Origin: Undaria pinnatifida
Taxonomy: Eukaryota; Sar; Phaeophyceae; Laminariales; Alariaceae
Reading direction: 5' to 3'
NCBI GenBank assembly: GCA_012845835.1
Contig: JABAKD010000023.1
Coordinates: 15,186,702 to 15,250,701, forward strand
DNA length: 64,000 nt
Part shown: positions 1-11,510 of the stretch, piece after piece
Layout of the letters: each line of letters opens with the position of its first letter
How positions within the stretch are numbered: the first letter of the stretch is position 1
Position numbers and translations under genes: made by a program
Notes under the pieces: model-generated
Database searches by the model: none
Seen by the model: the letters and a program-made list of their open reading frames with translations, nothing else
What the model was told of the DNA's origin: nothing

Positions 1-176
1 GTCCAGAGGAGGAACGTTCCATTTCCGAGAACGCTCTTGTGGTACAAACTAGCTAGATTCTACGGGTTATCCGCTCACTCAGAATGTTCCGTTTAAGAGA
101 ACCTTCTTGTGGCCAATAGACCATGAATCTGCGGACTATCCTACCGAATCTATTGCCAGCTATACTGACACTCTAT
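1..176. promoter_or_regulatory. Heat-shock-element-like dyad cluster, start of window
   Basis: The stretch holds repeated GAAnnTTC-type inverted repeats: GGAACGTTCC at 11-20, a weaker GAGAACGCTCTTG at 27-39, AGAATGTTCC at 81-90 and GAACCTTC near 98-108. The two halves resemble each other (each has a dyad followed by TTGTGG and then a GGTTATCC/GGACTATCC core), so it is a diverged tandem duplication of about 80 bp. The same sequence recurs at 42144-42305, again directly before the conserved terminal motif. The nGAAnnTTCn dyad is the known binding pattern of heat-shock factors. That it acts as a stress-responsive promoter of the repeat family is inference. Confidence 0.4.
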
Positions 177-177
177 A

Positions 178-325
178 ACATTAGCCCACCCTGAATAGTC
201 GTAGATGCAGATCACCTGCCCATTAAATGATGTCAACAAAACATCAAAAATTGGGAGGGGGATCGAAGATGCGGCTATTCGAAACAAACGAAAATGAGGC
301 TATAGATTCCCCCACACCTCGTAAT
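178..325. repeat. Conserved terminal motif, copy 1
   Basis: The motif begins TTAGCCCACCCTGAATAG and contains GAATAGTCG (193-201), which can pair with CGGCTATTC (272-280, one G-U pair), and GATC (210-213), which can pair with GATC (261-264). It ends in a block containing CCCCCACACCTCG. It recurs at 26763, 38371 and 42316, always at a boundary between unrelated flank and a repeat body. The recurrence and the pairing are visible in the sequence. A role as an element terminus or structured leader/tail RNA is inferred. Confidence 0.6.
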
Positions 326-3300
326 AATGAGGCTTAAACGCCTCATTGCAAGATATACAACCCTATGATGGAGCTCACAACCGTGAGAGCTCGAAAAAGG
401 GTATGTACCTACGGTATACCAGTAGCAATCGGCCTACGAAAACACGAAGGGCGTGGCCACTGAGCGCAAGGATGCGAAGGGGGCCAAAGAAGAAGGTATA
501 GACGCGGAAATCAAGTCAGAAGAGAAGAAGGGAACACGTGTCGCGCTGTGGAGGCCAGACGAGTTTACGGCCTGAAGCGTAGTGCCGAAGGGGCGGGCGG
601 TCGGTCCATTTGCCGGAAGACAAGAGAGAAATAAAGGAACACTGCCTAACAGAACATCAGAGTCCGCTACGTTGGACATGGACACCTGACGTGGGGCCAT
701 CGCTTGGACGGTGAAAGAGAAACAACCAAGACGCGAAGAAGTACGCAAGCGTCGGGCCATTAATCGAAAGGCAGAAGAGAAAGAGCCTGAAGCAAGAGAA
801 AACAAAAAACAGTGCCTAAAATAATGCCAGGGTCCGCAAGGTTGGACCTGGGAGGCTGACGTGGGACCATTGGTCGAAAGGCAAAACTATCAATAACCAG
901 TACGCTGATGTGTAACGGAAGCACAGGGGCCGTAATGTGGGACCTAGGAGGCTAGCATAAGGCCCTTGGTCGAACTGTAGAACGGGAAACCGAGGCTACC
1001 AAAACAAATCGCGAAAACGCAGTGAAAGACAACACCGTAGTGAAATACAACACCTAAACAGTGGCACAGACAACACCAAAATGATGGTACTGGAGGCGTG
1101 TGTGATACGCCGGAAAGCTTAACCGGGGGGCAACAGTGGAGTACCCTTGAAAGCTATCTGGGTACAGTGCCATGAAAACGGGAAGAAATATGTGGTGAAG
1201 TCACCTAGCCAAAGCTATGCGCAAACAAGGACGAAACTGAAACGTAGACACCAGAAAGACGGAAGGCACTATCGGAAGCCGGAAAGAGAGTCGACATATG
1301 ACACCTTGAGAGGGTAACTAATAACGGGAACAATGCCAGCAAACGTAGCGAGGCTATTCAACCATAACAAAGCAAGCCAAAAACGGGGTCAACACGAGGA
1401 TACTCGTTCAGCTCGAAGCAGCGCTGAAAGTGTCTAGATCCAAAAAGAATGCAGGGAACAGAGAAGACAATATGAAGAAAAGCCGCAGCTGGGTACTATA
1501 CGTCGGGAACGCGGGGTCGCTAACGTGGAGCAACCCTAAAAAGGTAACCGAGAAAAATGCAGGGAAAAACAGGAAATAGGCAAATCGTGTCATAGCAACG
1601 TGCTGCAGCCTGACAAAAAGAAGGGTCCATAGCAAAGGACCTTGAAAGGCTACTTTCAGAAAACGAGCAACACTAGGTACGTAGCGAAGGTATACCTCCG
1701 AAAGCGATTTCGCCGGAAAAAAAAAAACAACACGAAAGGGGGTCAACAGGGAACGACCTATATGGGCTGCGAAGCCAAACTGGAGTCGAAACGTGGGCCC
1801 GATGCGACAAGTACGCCAACAAGCCAAGAGCAAAACGGGGGCCAAGAGGGGATGACCTGTGGACTGCACAGTCAGGACGGGCTGTAAACCCATGATTAAG
1901 GCCGGTGTAGTTGAACCCTATTGGCAGGTATGCCGAAAAGAAACAAGAAAAAGTGGTCGAGAGAAACAAAACCTGTTGGCTGCAAAGCCAGGACGGGGGT
2001 CAGTGTCGTTGGACCGAAGGGGCAGCGGTGCCGAGAGAAAAAGGTAAGAAATAGTGGTCCAGGGGAATAGATCCGCTGGCTACGAAGCAAGAACGGAGCC
2101 CGACAGCAAGGGGCTCTTGGCGGCAGGTACAACCAAACAAAAAGGCAGAGGCCAAAGAGAACCGACAGATGGGCTGAAGAGTCAGCACGGGACCGCTAAC
2201 ATGGAACCTAAGGGGGGGCTCTCAATGTGAAGCCAGTGGTCGACAACATGGGACCATAGACAGTAGCAATAGCTGAAATGCCGTAATACCAAGTGGCTGG
2301 GGCTAAAGTGCAGCGACGTCAGTCGTGGGAAGAAGTACGCCAAGAAGCAAGAAATGTGCAACAACAAAAGGGAAGTATGCCGAGGGGCAAGGAAAGTTCA
2401 TCAGCAACAATAAGAGGTAATGCCTCGCGAAAAACGGAAGTGAAATAACGCGGAAAGCATCCATGTTGTCACCAATCGCATTGGGCGAGGTGGGAACGAC
2501 ACGCCAGAAAACCTCGACATGGTTCGGAAGCGCCATGGTTCGTCGGTATGCACGAAACGTGGGTAGGCTACATAAGCGGTAGAAGGCGGAAGCAAAACCA
2601 CAAAGGCAAACACTCGTCGCACTGTAGAAAAGTGGAACAACTTGGGCGCGAGTTCAGGATCAAGGCGCCCATGAAGGTCACCGAAAAACTAACAAGTGTC
2701 ATACTTTGAATGCGGCAAATAAGACAGAAGGCATACTACTACGTTCAAACGTTGTTGGGGGCTCAATGATACTGAGACTGTAAGGGAATACTTTGGGGGG
2801 CCACAAGGCGATAACACTGACGATACTGGTAACTACCAGGTAGAATTGTACTGAGACAGTAGGGTCCAAAGCTAATACGCGCACTAAGCGTTCACTCCCA
2901 GAAGAAAGGAGAGAGTACTACTACGGTCGGCCGCTAACTGCGCACAGCGATAACCACTAAGGAGCAAGCGTGACCAGAAATAACAAGAAAAAAAAATCAA
3001 ATAATACCCGCGTTGCATGGACGCGAAAGCGGAAGGTATCGGTTCCGAAAATTCACGAACGCCAGAGTCGGGAGGAAATACGTTCCGAAAACGCACACAC
3101 TGCCGAGAGGAGGGGGTGTACGTTCCCATCCGGCACATAGTGCAGGGGGAGGGGAAACCAAGATAGAAAAACCGAGCTAACACGATATTAATTTCAACTC
3201 ATACCGTGAGGGCGGTAAAAACGGGGTCTTAACACAACGGAGGGCTCAGAAACTCTGCGAAAGAGCACGCACATGGTGCAGACAATATCTCGGCTGAGAA

Positions 3301-3679
3301 GGAATCAGACGAAACTGTTACGATGTCGCGGGCTGATACCGTAAGCCGGACAGAGGGAGGGGGCAAACCACGTACAACTCTAAAAATGCTAGCGGGGCGC
3401 ATGCACAGCGTACAAGCGAAGTTCAGGCTAATAAGGACCAAGCGAAACTACCATGGTTTCGGGGGTTGATACTATAAAGAAGCCTAGAGAGGGGAGGGGG
3501 GTCGTGAACAAACGACGGACCCGAAAATACTAGCAGTTGATGTCGTGAAACTCTGAAAATGATGTGGCCTACTATAGAGCCATTCCTACCGGAAGCTAAG
3601 TGACAAAAAACGGGGAAAACATACGCGAAAGCACTTGGATGTCCAACCGAGAAGATGGAACTTGTGCAGGGCAATATGA

Positions 3680-4065
3680 CGCAAACAAGGGGGACAACAC
3701 GCCTCAATAAGCACCTACGGCGTGCGTAGTACAGAAAATAGAGGAAGGGCCAGAGCACATACCACGTATACCACAGTGGTAACAGAACAAATACGACGCC
3801 TCAATAAGCACCTATGACGTACGGATTGCAAATATTTGGGGAAGGGCTAAGACATATATGCCAAAGCGGTAAGAAGCCAAATATGACGCCTCATTAAGTA
3901 CCAATGACGTACGTAGTGCAAAAAGCGGAAGAGCCAAGATGGGCATGCCACAGCGGTTTTGGAGACATATACGATGCCCAATATGCACCTATTTCGTGCG
4001 TATTGCAGAAATCAAGGGGAAAGCCAACGAAAAAAAATACCACAGCGGTTTCGGGCGCTGCGAAA
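3680..4065 (+). repeat. Tandem repeat, about 92-105 bp unit
   Basis: Four diverged units share ACGCCTCAATAAGCACCTA, then a GACGTACGTAGTGCA core, then a purine-rich tail with CACAGCGGT. They start near 3690, 3790, 3881 and 3972. The matching array in copy B (30250-30620) is shorter in one unit, so the array changed after the two copies separated. No coding function is apparent. Confidence 0.6.
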
Positions 4066-4229
4066 CAAGGGTACGCTAAACCGACGAGGGAAAAAGAAGT
4101 CACGCCAGGTTTGAGCCAAGTTACGAAAACAGGGCAGGTTAAACCGGCACACACAGGAAGACGGAACCATCACAAATTTTCGGCCTGGTTACGAAAATGG
4201 GGCCAGCTAAATCAGTGGCTGGAAGGCCA

Positions 4230-4366
4230 GGGTAGCACACCGACGCAAGCACGCAAACATATGTGCTCGTCAAAAGTGGAAACGCCCGAAAAGTCAAGGT
4301 ATCACACCGACACAAGCACGCGAACATACATGCTGGTCAAAAGTGTGACAACTCTAAAGGTCAAGG
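4230..4366 (+). repeat. Tandem repeat, about 68 bp unit, two copies
   Basis: Two adjacent units share CACACCGAC, then CAAGCACGC, then a GTCAAAAGTG core, spaced 68 bp apart (near 4230 and 4298). Both units also exist in copy B near 30800-30920. Confidence 0.55.
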
Positions 4367-5149
4367 CGAAGAAGAGGCACCTTGAAACTAACTGAACAAC
4401 AAAATCAAACCCAAAAGAGAAAATCAAGAAGCCAATGCGCACAAAACAAATCCCATGGGAAAAAAAAACTCAAGAAGGAACTCAAGAAACACGGTGAGGG
4501 TCAGGGACAACAAGACAAAAGGGTAAGTGCGACTCAACGCGATAATACCCTGACTGCAGATATCCCTGTCGCGTGGCGTTGTAGGCACGCCGGTCCGTAG
4601 ATGGTGCTCCGCGAAGATATGCAGTAGAGACGCCGTAGGTTGATCCTGGAACCGGGTGATGTAGGGTTTGAAGAAAGATCCGATGGAACGCGACTGGTGG
4701 TCGTACTAGGGTGTGCTGCAGCGCTCCGATCGCGAGACAGTGACGTCGTGGTGTTCGCGGAAGATGTGGTAGAAGCGCTGGAGACGGATGATGGTCCAGT
4801 AGAACGCGTTGAAGAGCTCCGAGCACGAACCAGTGAGGGTGGGGTGTTCGCGGAAGATACGGTAGAGGCTCTTGTGACGGAAGAAGACGGGGCTGTAGTA
4901 GCTCAATATGGTAGGTTGAAGAAGGTGGCGGATAGCGTACGCGGTGGTGGAATGTGCGTGTTCCGCAGCGTACATGTAGGCGCAAGCGTTGACGCTGTAG
5001 TAGTCCTTTAAGGTGGGCCTGTGGAGATGCCTGCGGTTCTCGCGGTGGTGGAGTTCGCTTTGTACGCGGCGAGGATAACGGCGTGGTTGTCGGAATAGGC
5101 GGTAGAGAAGACCCGAAGTAGCCGGCGATGGCTGTGACGCCGGGGCGGT

Positions 5150-5490
5150 TAGTAGCGGACTGAAGGAGCAAACCTACCGGCGCGGTGGCTGCAGGAGTCG
5201 GCGAAATATGTCCCCGCTGGTCGGCGCTGACGGCACGATGACGCCGGAGTTGGTGGTAGTGGCCTGGAAGAGGGCGCCTCGCTGTTGGTAGCGGTTTGAA
5301 GCGGCAGACCCATCGGTTCATGGCTGCAGAAGTCGGTGAAACAATTCCCAGATTGTCGGAGTAGATGGTGGCGACGACGTCGGGGGCCGGCGGTAGTGGC
5401 CAAAAGAAGAAAGGTCGCCTTGACGTTGGTAGTGGCTTGAAGGGGAAAGACATCGAATGATGAAGTCGCGGAAGACGGAGGTGGAGCTCA
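5150..5490 (-). repeat. Tandem repeat, 136-141 bp unit, three copies
   Basis: The units start near 5161, 5297 and 5438 on the plus strand. Each opens with TGAAG followed by a block ending GTCGGYGAAA or its decayed form. On the minus strand the repeats remain open for over 300 codons, but the translation is low-complexity (Pro/Thr/Arg-rich) and matches no domain I recognise. They sit where the Gypsy element has its proline-rich linker and integrase, so they may be amplified linker sequence. Copy B has the same array at about 31730-32060. Confidence 0.55.
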
Positions 5491-5830
5491 GGTGAAAGGT
5501 GGAGCTCTGACGAAGGTGGAGCTCTGGTCGCGAAGCTCAGATGACGACAGACGGCGACGAATTTTCGTGCAGGAGGAGCTGTGGTCGCGAAGCGCAGGTG
5601 ACGACAAAGCTCTGTCCAAGATGGAGCTCTGAAAAAGGTGGATCTCTGGTCTTGAAGCTCGGGTGACGGCGAAGCTCTGGTGAAAGGTGGAACTCCGGTG
5701 AACGTGGAGCTCTGGTCGCGAAGCTCAGGTGACGATGGAGCTCAGGTGACGTCGAAGCTCTGGTGAAAGGTGGAACTCCGGTGGCAAAGCTCAGGTGACG
5801 ACGAAGCTCTGGTCGCGATGTTCGGGCGGC
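5446..5830 (+). repeat. GGAGCTCTGGT minisatellite (copy A)
   Basis: The array is made of 15-18 bp subunits of the type GGAGCTCTGGTCGCG / AAGCTCAGGTGACGA / GGTGAAAGGTGGAACTCCG in varying order. Copy B has the same minisatellite at 32045-32440 with a different order and number of subunits, so it is a variable-number repeat. Some stretches stay open in frame and encode a VELWSRSSGDD-type peptide, which I take to be a by-product of the period and not a gene. Confidence 0.7.
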
Positions 5831-6229
5831 GATGGGGGGGTGTCGATGATCTTGGAAGTGTAGCCACAGGTACTGGCGAGAAAAACCGTAGTCGGAAGGG
5901 CAGTCCACAGTTTTCAGCGGCGGCTGTGGAGCGATGACGGCTCCGGGAAAATAATGGTCCGACGAAGGATGAGGAAGGCCAAAAAGGGATGCGCCAATGG
6001 TGGGCGCTGGGGAGAACGAAGGACGGCCTGAAAGCCGATCCAGGATGAGCGCCAGCGTCCTCGGCGCCTTTCTCGGAGCTGGCTAGCGAACCGAAAGCGA
6101 TGTCATGGGCCGAAATAGACCCGACGGAGGTTTTGGCGCGGAGAAGGGGTCGACGGATTGTTTTGGTATGGTCCGCAACGGTGAGTTTGCCGAAAGTATT
6201 TCCAGCAAAACGTGGTGCATGGGGCAGGA

Positions 6230-6700
6230 GGGAGGGGGTTTGAGCCCACCCAAGTCAATGCCTAACAGGAAGGGTGCACGGTTTGCGCGTCGCCGGTGGA
6301 TGGGGGCGGATAGTGATGGTGGGTCGAAAGGGAGGGGGAACTAGCCCACCCAAAAGGATACCCGGGATGGGATGCTCGCATCCGGCGACGTGGGCAGCGA
6401 AGAGGCCGTGGAAGGGCCCGATTTCTGGCTTAAAAGGTCCCATACGTACCAGGCTCGGGAGGTTCATGAGCCCGAGGCTAAAAAAATAACAAACTCGGAA
6501 AAAGAGGGCGGTGGAATGGTAGAGGTGGGTCGTAGAGGAGAGGTAGCGAGCCCACCCAAACCGATAGTCGGTTCGAAACGCTCATACCCGGAAAAAAAAA
6601 ATTGCTCCAACTCAGAAGATGGGAGCGGCGGGATGTAGTGGTGGGTTGGGAGGGACGGGGGAACGAGCCCACCCAAGCCGATGCTCGGCTCGGAGAGGTC
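6230..6700 (-). repeat. Amplified Gypsy linker motif (copy A)
   Basis: The plus-strand block AGCCCACCCAA recurs near 6243, 6346, 6553 and 6667. On the minus strand it encodes an IGLGGLV-P type motif followed by a Pro/His/Thr stretch. The same motif occurs once in the Gypsy polyprotein, just after its RNase H domain (minus strand near 53453). The block has therefore been amplified several-fold in the degenerate copies. Copy B shows the same array at 32850-33310. Confidence 0.55.
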
Positions 6701-7456
6701 ATAACCGGAAAGGAACAAAACCACAGGTTCAGATGGTAAACCTATAGGAATGTTAGGGTAGGGGGGGGTGGCGACAGTGGCGTCACAGATATGCCTTCAG
6801 GAACGGGTAGGGGTTGCCTAGGTTCAGGTGGTGAACCTACAGGGTTGTTGAGGCAAAAGGGGGGTGGCGGTATTGGTGTCGGATGGGGATTCGCGACCGT
6901 TGGGTTGGAGGGGAACTGTTCGGTGTTCACTGGCAACGGAAGCAGAATCAGTCGGGGTCGTCCGTGGTTGTGTCGTGGAGGAAAGCTGAAGGGCCGTTGG
7001 TGGCAAGGATCCGGTTAATGAAGGAGTAGCTAAAGAGCTGGGTCGGGAGCGATAAACCGCGGGTTTGTTGTGGTTGCGGGAAACCAGGGCACGCTGGTGG
7101 GTAAACGGAAAAGTTGGCCGGGAGGTACCGTCGGTGGCCTGGAACAGGCGGGATGGTTTGGGCCAGGGTAGCCGTGAAAAGGGGGGCGGTAGGGGGTCCA
7201 ACGTTTGTCGAAGTGAGAACTAACCAGACCGTGAGGAGAAGGGCGGCTGCTTCCTCCAGATGGTCGGCGGAGACCGGAGCAAGGCGGCTCTGCGGTAACA
7301 CGTCGGGGTGGAGAACGGCTTGGGGGATTTGGCAGGTGCGCCTCGGTGGTGATGGAGGGGGCCGGGACAGAGGTGTTCCGTGGAAACCGGTCGCGTTGAA
7401 GGGGGGGGGGGCGGCAGACTTGTTCTGTCGCGATGGAAAGGGTCGGAACGAGGTCG

Positions 7457-7956
7457 NNNNNNNNNNNNNNNNNNNNNNNNNNNNNNNNNNNNNNNNNNNN
7501 NNNNNNNNNNNNNNNNNNNNNNNNNNNNNNNNNNNNNNNNNNNNNNNNNNNNNNNNNNNNNNNNNNNNNNNNNNNNNNNNNNNNNNNNNNNNNNNNNNNN
7601 NNNNNNNNNNNNNNNNNNNNNNNNNNNNNNNNNNNNNNNNNNNNNNNNNNNNNNNNNNNNNNNNNNNNNNNNNNNNNNNNNNNNNNNNNNNNNNNNNNNN
7701 NNNNNNNNNNNNNNNNNNNNNNNNNNNNNNNNNNNNNNNNNNNNNNNNNNNNNNNNNNNNNNNNNNNNNNNNNNNNNNNNNNNNNNNNNNNNNNNNNNNN
7801 NNNNNNNNNNNNNNNNNNNNNNNNNNNNNNNNNNNNNNNNNNNNNNNNNNNNNNNNNNNNNNNNNNNNNNNNNNNNNNNNNNNNNNNNNNNNNNNNNNNN
7901 NNNNNNNNNNNNNNNNNNNNNNNNNNNNNNNNNNNNNNNNNNNNNNNNNNNNNNNN
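7457..7956. other. Scaffold gap of exactly 500 N
   Basis: Exactly 500 ambiguous bases, a conventional placeholder length. The true distance and sequence are unknown. By comparison with copy B, the missing sequence should at least include what follows 34062 there. Open frames crossing the gap are meaningless. Confidence 0.98.
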
Positions 7957-8078
<122 letters not shown>

Positions 8079-8231
8079 TTTTTCCTTTTTTCAACTCTTA
8101 TATCGATCTATTCCCCTAAAAAATGTTTGTTCATTCCTCTATGACACTTTGTAAAAATAAACGTTCGAGGGACAGGCAAAGTGGCCGTTCCCATAAATCA
8201 TGTATAACTTCTGCAATTTAATCGCTCATTC

Positions 8232-10566
8232 CTAAAAACCATGTAACGTACAAAGACGTACCCACTCCTCACTCAGCAGTCTATCATGCCCGGGTGCTTG
8301 ACCTTCCCTTTCGATACATTTCCAAACTCCTTCAGTGACCAACCACCAATACTTCTCACGTACAACCGGGTCATGCACTCTTTTAATAGTCGGCTTTATT
8401 GGTGAGTTTTTGAAAAATGTTTGGCGGAAATTGTGGAGTTTGTTCCTCAGACGTTCCTTGGCATAACCATGTCTAATCATGTCCGTCATCAACTTAGCAG
8501 CTGCTACTTGGAAGAAATGGATTTCCGAGCACCTAATTGCAAATCGACAAAGTTGGCAATGGAGGGTCGCATACAAACACTTTTTTGATAATCGTGTTTC
8601 AATGTGGGGGTATCTACGGTACTGCTTCAGTGTCTCCATGTGGTCCCGCTTATCATACATTCGAATTTGCGACACTCCAGCAGTACTTTGAAGAATTTCC
8701 ATATCCAGGAAATGCACTGTTTGCCCTCTTTGTTCCTTGGTGATCGATACAGGGTTCGCAACCAGCTCACCCTCGTCATCCAGGATGTGTTCTGGGTACA
8801 TTCCACCATACATCCCCCCCTCCCCTCCTTCCCGCTTGATAATTTGTTCAAACGTAGGGCCTTTCCTACTTGGTAAGCCTGGTGCTACCGTAAGTATGTC
8901 ATCTATGAATCTCTTAGTGTTACTACCGTACTGTTCAATAAACTCTAATGGGTAAAGAGGTTCAATGTTGTTTCTCGTATCGAGCAAATATCTATTTATC
9001 ATAGTTTTTAGGAAATTGAGTTCATGCATGAACGCAAAATCGTTCGCTAAATCGGGTGCGGGTGCAGTGCCCATGAATATGCCCGATGATTGCTTATATA
9101 TCGCTCCTCCAAATTGTACAAACCCTTCGTCTAATACGAAGTTAATCCATTCACACAGTTTGGCTTGACCAACATTAAATTCCCTTTTGTTGTTGGTTGT
9201 TCCATTAGCATTTACAGGAGGGTTGAGAGACCAGTGTATTTTGTTGATCTTCGGTTCCTTTTCATTATTTTTGAACCCATACTTAATGTACATCGATTTG
9301 GAATCATCTTTTGCTTCTTGGTACGTGAATACCAAGTCCAGTAACTCGCCCATGATACGTTTAAGACATTTGACCGGAATGTTAGTGTACATGGCTACAA
9401 AATCAAAAGTTTCCAGGTGGTGAGGCAGTCCGTTTTTTGCCATCGCTGCTTTGTGGTCCAAATCTTTCATAACATCTATCTACTATCTCAGCCCCACCTG
9501 AAGTAATCCAACACTTGTTTGCCTCCAAACCGATACGAATACATTCTTCACGCCACAAAGCATCTAGTACTGGTCTAATGCCAACGAGTACTGCATTTAC
9601 TATCTTAGCTACGCCTTCTGTGGTTGTGCCACAACACGCTGTGATACCCCGGAAAGCTGGGATCGCTTTGTGTAATTTGGGCATAAGATATCTAACGGGT
9701 ATCTGCGTAGAGTATCTTTTGACATACTTGTGTTTGTGTGGATTTTGAGGATCTTGGATTTTCACCATGACCATCGGTATCGGTAAATGTTCCTTCAGCA
9801 AATATGTAATTTGCCTCGTCGTGATTTTTTCTATGAGGTCTGGGAACAATTCACTCTCAATTCGTGTATATCCTGGACCACTCAACTCTTCTGTGGTTAC
9901 TCTCGCATAACAGGCTTTGCACATGACGCTCAAGCAGTTTGCTGCTTTGTCCACTTTGGTGATAACGACACTTTTATGCGCCTGTTTGAATGCGTGTCTA
10001 GCTGCCGAAATGTCGATGTTGCCTGTTACTGGACGTGTTTCAGCAGCATCTTCTGCGTATTCTAAACACCTACGTATTTCTTCAAATAGCGTGTTCCTCC
10101 AGTCTAAAGTATCCACGTAGTTGATTGCTAAGTTGCTGCGGATCTCGGCTACATGTTCCTCAATGGCCGTGACCAATTGTACATAAAATGGTGCTGTATG
10201 CGTATCCTCCGCATAATCTAATCTAAACCCGGCCTGCAATTTAAGTATGGCTTCAGCATCTTTTTGCTTAAGGCACTCTGCATCCGTTGTTAATACACAA
10301 AGGGAACCATCCTTAATACATACGGCATACTTAGACCATCTAGAATTCCCGCAAATACACTGAAAATCCTGGTTGATGTCGCGTGCTACGGCGCTGGCAT
10401 TGAGGAATAAAGAATCCAAGGTCTGGCCATACTTGAAACATGGAATTGTTTCCGTAACACTCTCCCGAAACCCAACGCATACAGGGGGTATCCTACTTAA
10501 TATATTTGGCCGCATCAGTAATCCGCGCAGGGGGACTACGTTGGCAATTTCACTAGTGAATCCCAT
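8232..10566 (-). pseudogene. Penelope-like element reverse transcriptase, frameshifted
   Basis: The reverse transcriptase reads in two frames. The upstream part starts at ATG 10566 and includes the YLMPKLHK motif typical of Penelope-like and telomerase-related enzymes. The downstream part (9470-8232) has motif A FDFVAMYTNIP, the QSSGIFMGTAPAP block, and catalytic motif C FIDDIL, followed by FLDMEIL and the thumb region. The frame changes close to 9475-9483, where a GATA/GATAGAT tandem duplication disrupts an otherwise continuous protein. Together the parts give about 775 residues, normal for this RT family. It begins 10 bp after the stop of the GIY-YIG ORF, so the two are probably read from one transcript. 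The single small lesion suggests recent inactivation. Confidence 0.85.
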
Positions 10567-10576
10567 GACGATTAAC

Positions 10577-11503
10577 TTAGGTACTTTTCACCGGTTGGAC
10601 CGAAGGCGTCGGGAACGAGCTCAAGTAGCGTTTCCTGAGTACATTGAAAGCATTTTGGACGTTACCGGGAATGCCGTGTTGTCCTATGTACTTGATCATA
10701 CGGAGCAAGTTTCTGGGAGCCAAGTGCAAGATGTACGAATCCACCAAGTGTGGTCTATTATTAACAAGTCCGGCAAAGTAATTAATCCTACGCTGCCAGT
10801 CTCTAGACAGAAACATCCTCCCATTGTGCGTTATCTTAGAAATACGCGATTTGTGCCTAGAGCGTCTGACCCGTCTAATCCCAAAGCCATGTGTTGGTAT
10901 CTGTGGGAGTTGTTTCTTGGCGATTTCCCTACGTGGATTGTATCCTTTCACGCGTGTGTGCAATCGGTTAATCCATGAGTTTTCTCTTTCTCGCCAATGG
11001 AGTGGTGTCCCTGAGTTCTCCACACCCTCTAAACACCGGGGAACTATTTCCAGGAGAACGACTACAAATTTGGTTTGGTCCGCCTTGATTTCTCTACCTA
11101 GAGCGTCTGTTGTGGAAATATGTTCCTGGAATCTAACGTATGGGCTCTTGATCGTTCGTCCCACGTATGTTTTCCCGTTTTTCAAATGGACTATGGCGTA
11201 AATAGAACATGTGTCCTTGTCAGCGACTGGGCGTCTTCCACCTGGGCCGGGAACAGCGCGCCATTTTTGAAATGTTTTCCCACTCTTTTGCTGGCAAAGT
11301 GCTCCTGGTGGCAAATCCCCCCGTTCCCCCTTACCCTTTGCCAACCAAGCATTCCGAATCCTCCAAATCCTTTTTAGCGCCGGATGGTTAGACATCACTG
11401 CCTGTCTAGTTCGTACAAATGCATTTCGCATTATCCCTGAGGGAGATGCATCGTCCCATTTAAATGGTCGTGGGGGTCTACGTTTACCCCGTATCCGTGG
11501 CAT
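10577..11503 (-). CDS. GIY-YIG endonuclease ORF of Penelope-like element
   Basis: A 308-residue protein from ATG 11503. The GIY-YIG nuclease core lies around residues 98-195: SIYAI for the GIY strand, KTYVGRT for the YIG strand, the RFQEH arginine/histidine segment, and ENSWINRLHT carrying the expected catalytic glutamate, followed by GYNPRRE. The N-terminus is basic, and the C-terminal 100 residues hold a basic SRHKSRISK segment and helices with no domain I know. In classical Penelope-like elements this nuclease is fused C-terminal to the RT. Permuted N-terminal versions (Chlamys/Naiad-type) are also described. Here it is a separate ORF 5' of the RT. It should nick the target for reverse transcription. 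The ORF looks intact. Confidence 0.85.
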   Translation of the reverse strand: MPRIRGKRRPPRPFKWDDASPSGIMRNAFVRTRQAVMSNHPALKRIWRIRNAWLAKGKGERGDLPPGALCQQKSGKTFQKWRAVPGPGGRRPVADKDTCSIYAIVHLKNGKTYVGRTIKSPYVRFQEHISTTDALGREIKADQTKFVVVLLEIVPRCLEGVENSGTPLHWRERENSWINRLHTRVKGYNPRREIAKKQLPQIPTHGFGIRRVRRSRHKSRISKITHNGRMFLSRDWQRRINYFAGLVNNRPHLVDSYILHLAPRNLLRMIKYIGQHGIPGNVQNAFNVLRKRYLSSFPTPSVQPVKST

Positions 11504-11510
11504 GATTGAT

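Larger units (their letters stand above)
177..7456 (-). mobile_element. Degenerate Gypsy-family element, copy A (cut by gap)
   Basis: This segment is nearly collinear with 26763-34062 in the same orientation, with long identical runs and scattered indels. I estimate above 90% identity by eye. The plus strand is A/G-rich and made of decayed tandem units at 400-4400. From about 4500 the minus strand keeps long open frames without intact domains. Between 6000 and 6900 the minus strand matches, at the nucleotide level, the proline-rich linker that follows RNase H in the Gypsy element at 52441-56325. The 1300-1400 part also resembles the Gypsy 3' region near 42960-43010. I read it as a relative of that Gypsy element that has lost protease, RT and integrase. 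Copy A is truncated by the assembly gap. Confidence 0.6.
8079..11510 (-). mobile_element. Penelope-like element with GIY-YIG ORF
   Basis: The unit comprises the GIY-YIG ORF, the RT ORF and about 150 bp of 3' sequence that is T-rich on the plus strand next to the gap. I found no flanking target duplication and no pseudo-LTR pair, because the 3' side is lost in the gap. The base composition is more A/T-rich than the surrounding degenerate Gypsy copies, consistent with a separate and later insertion. Confidence 0.7.

Noticed and set aside
3680-4065. CRISPR-like array (regular repeats)
   Set aside because: Units are about 100 bp, diverged throughout and without unique spacers of constant length; the context is eukaryotic.
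4482-5453. 323-codon minus-strand frame in copy A
   Set aside because: It is made of tandem DNA repeats with Pro/Arg/Thr-rich translation and no domain. The same place in copy B is frame-broken, so it is not a gene.
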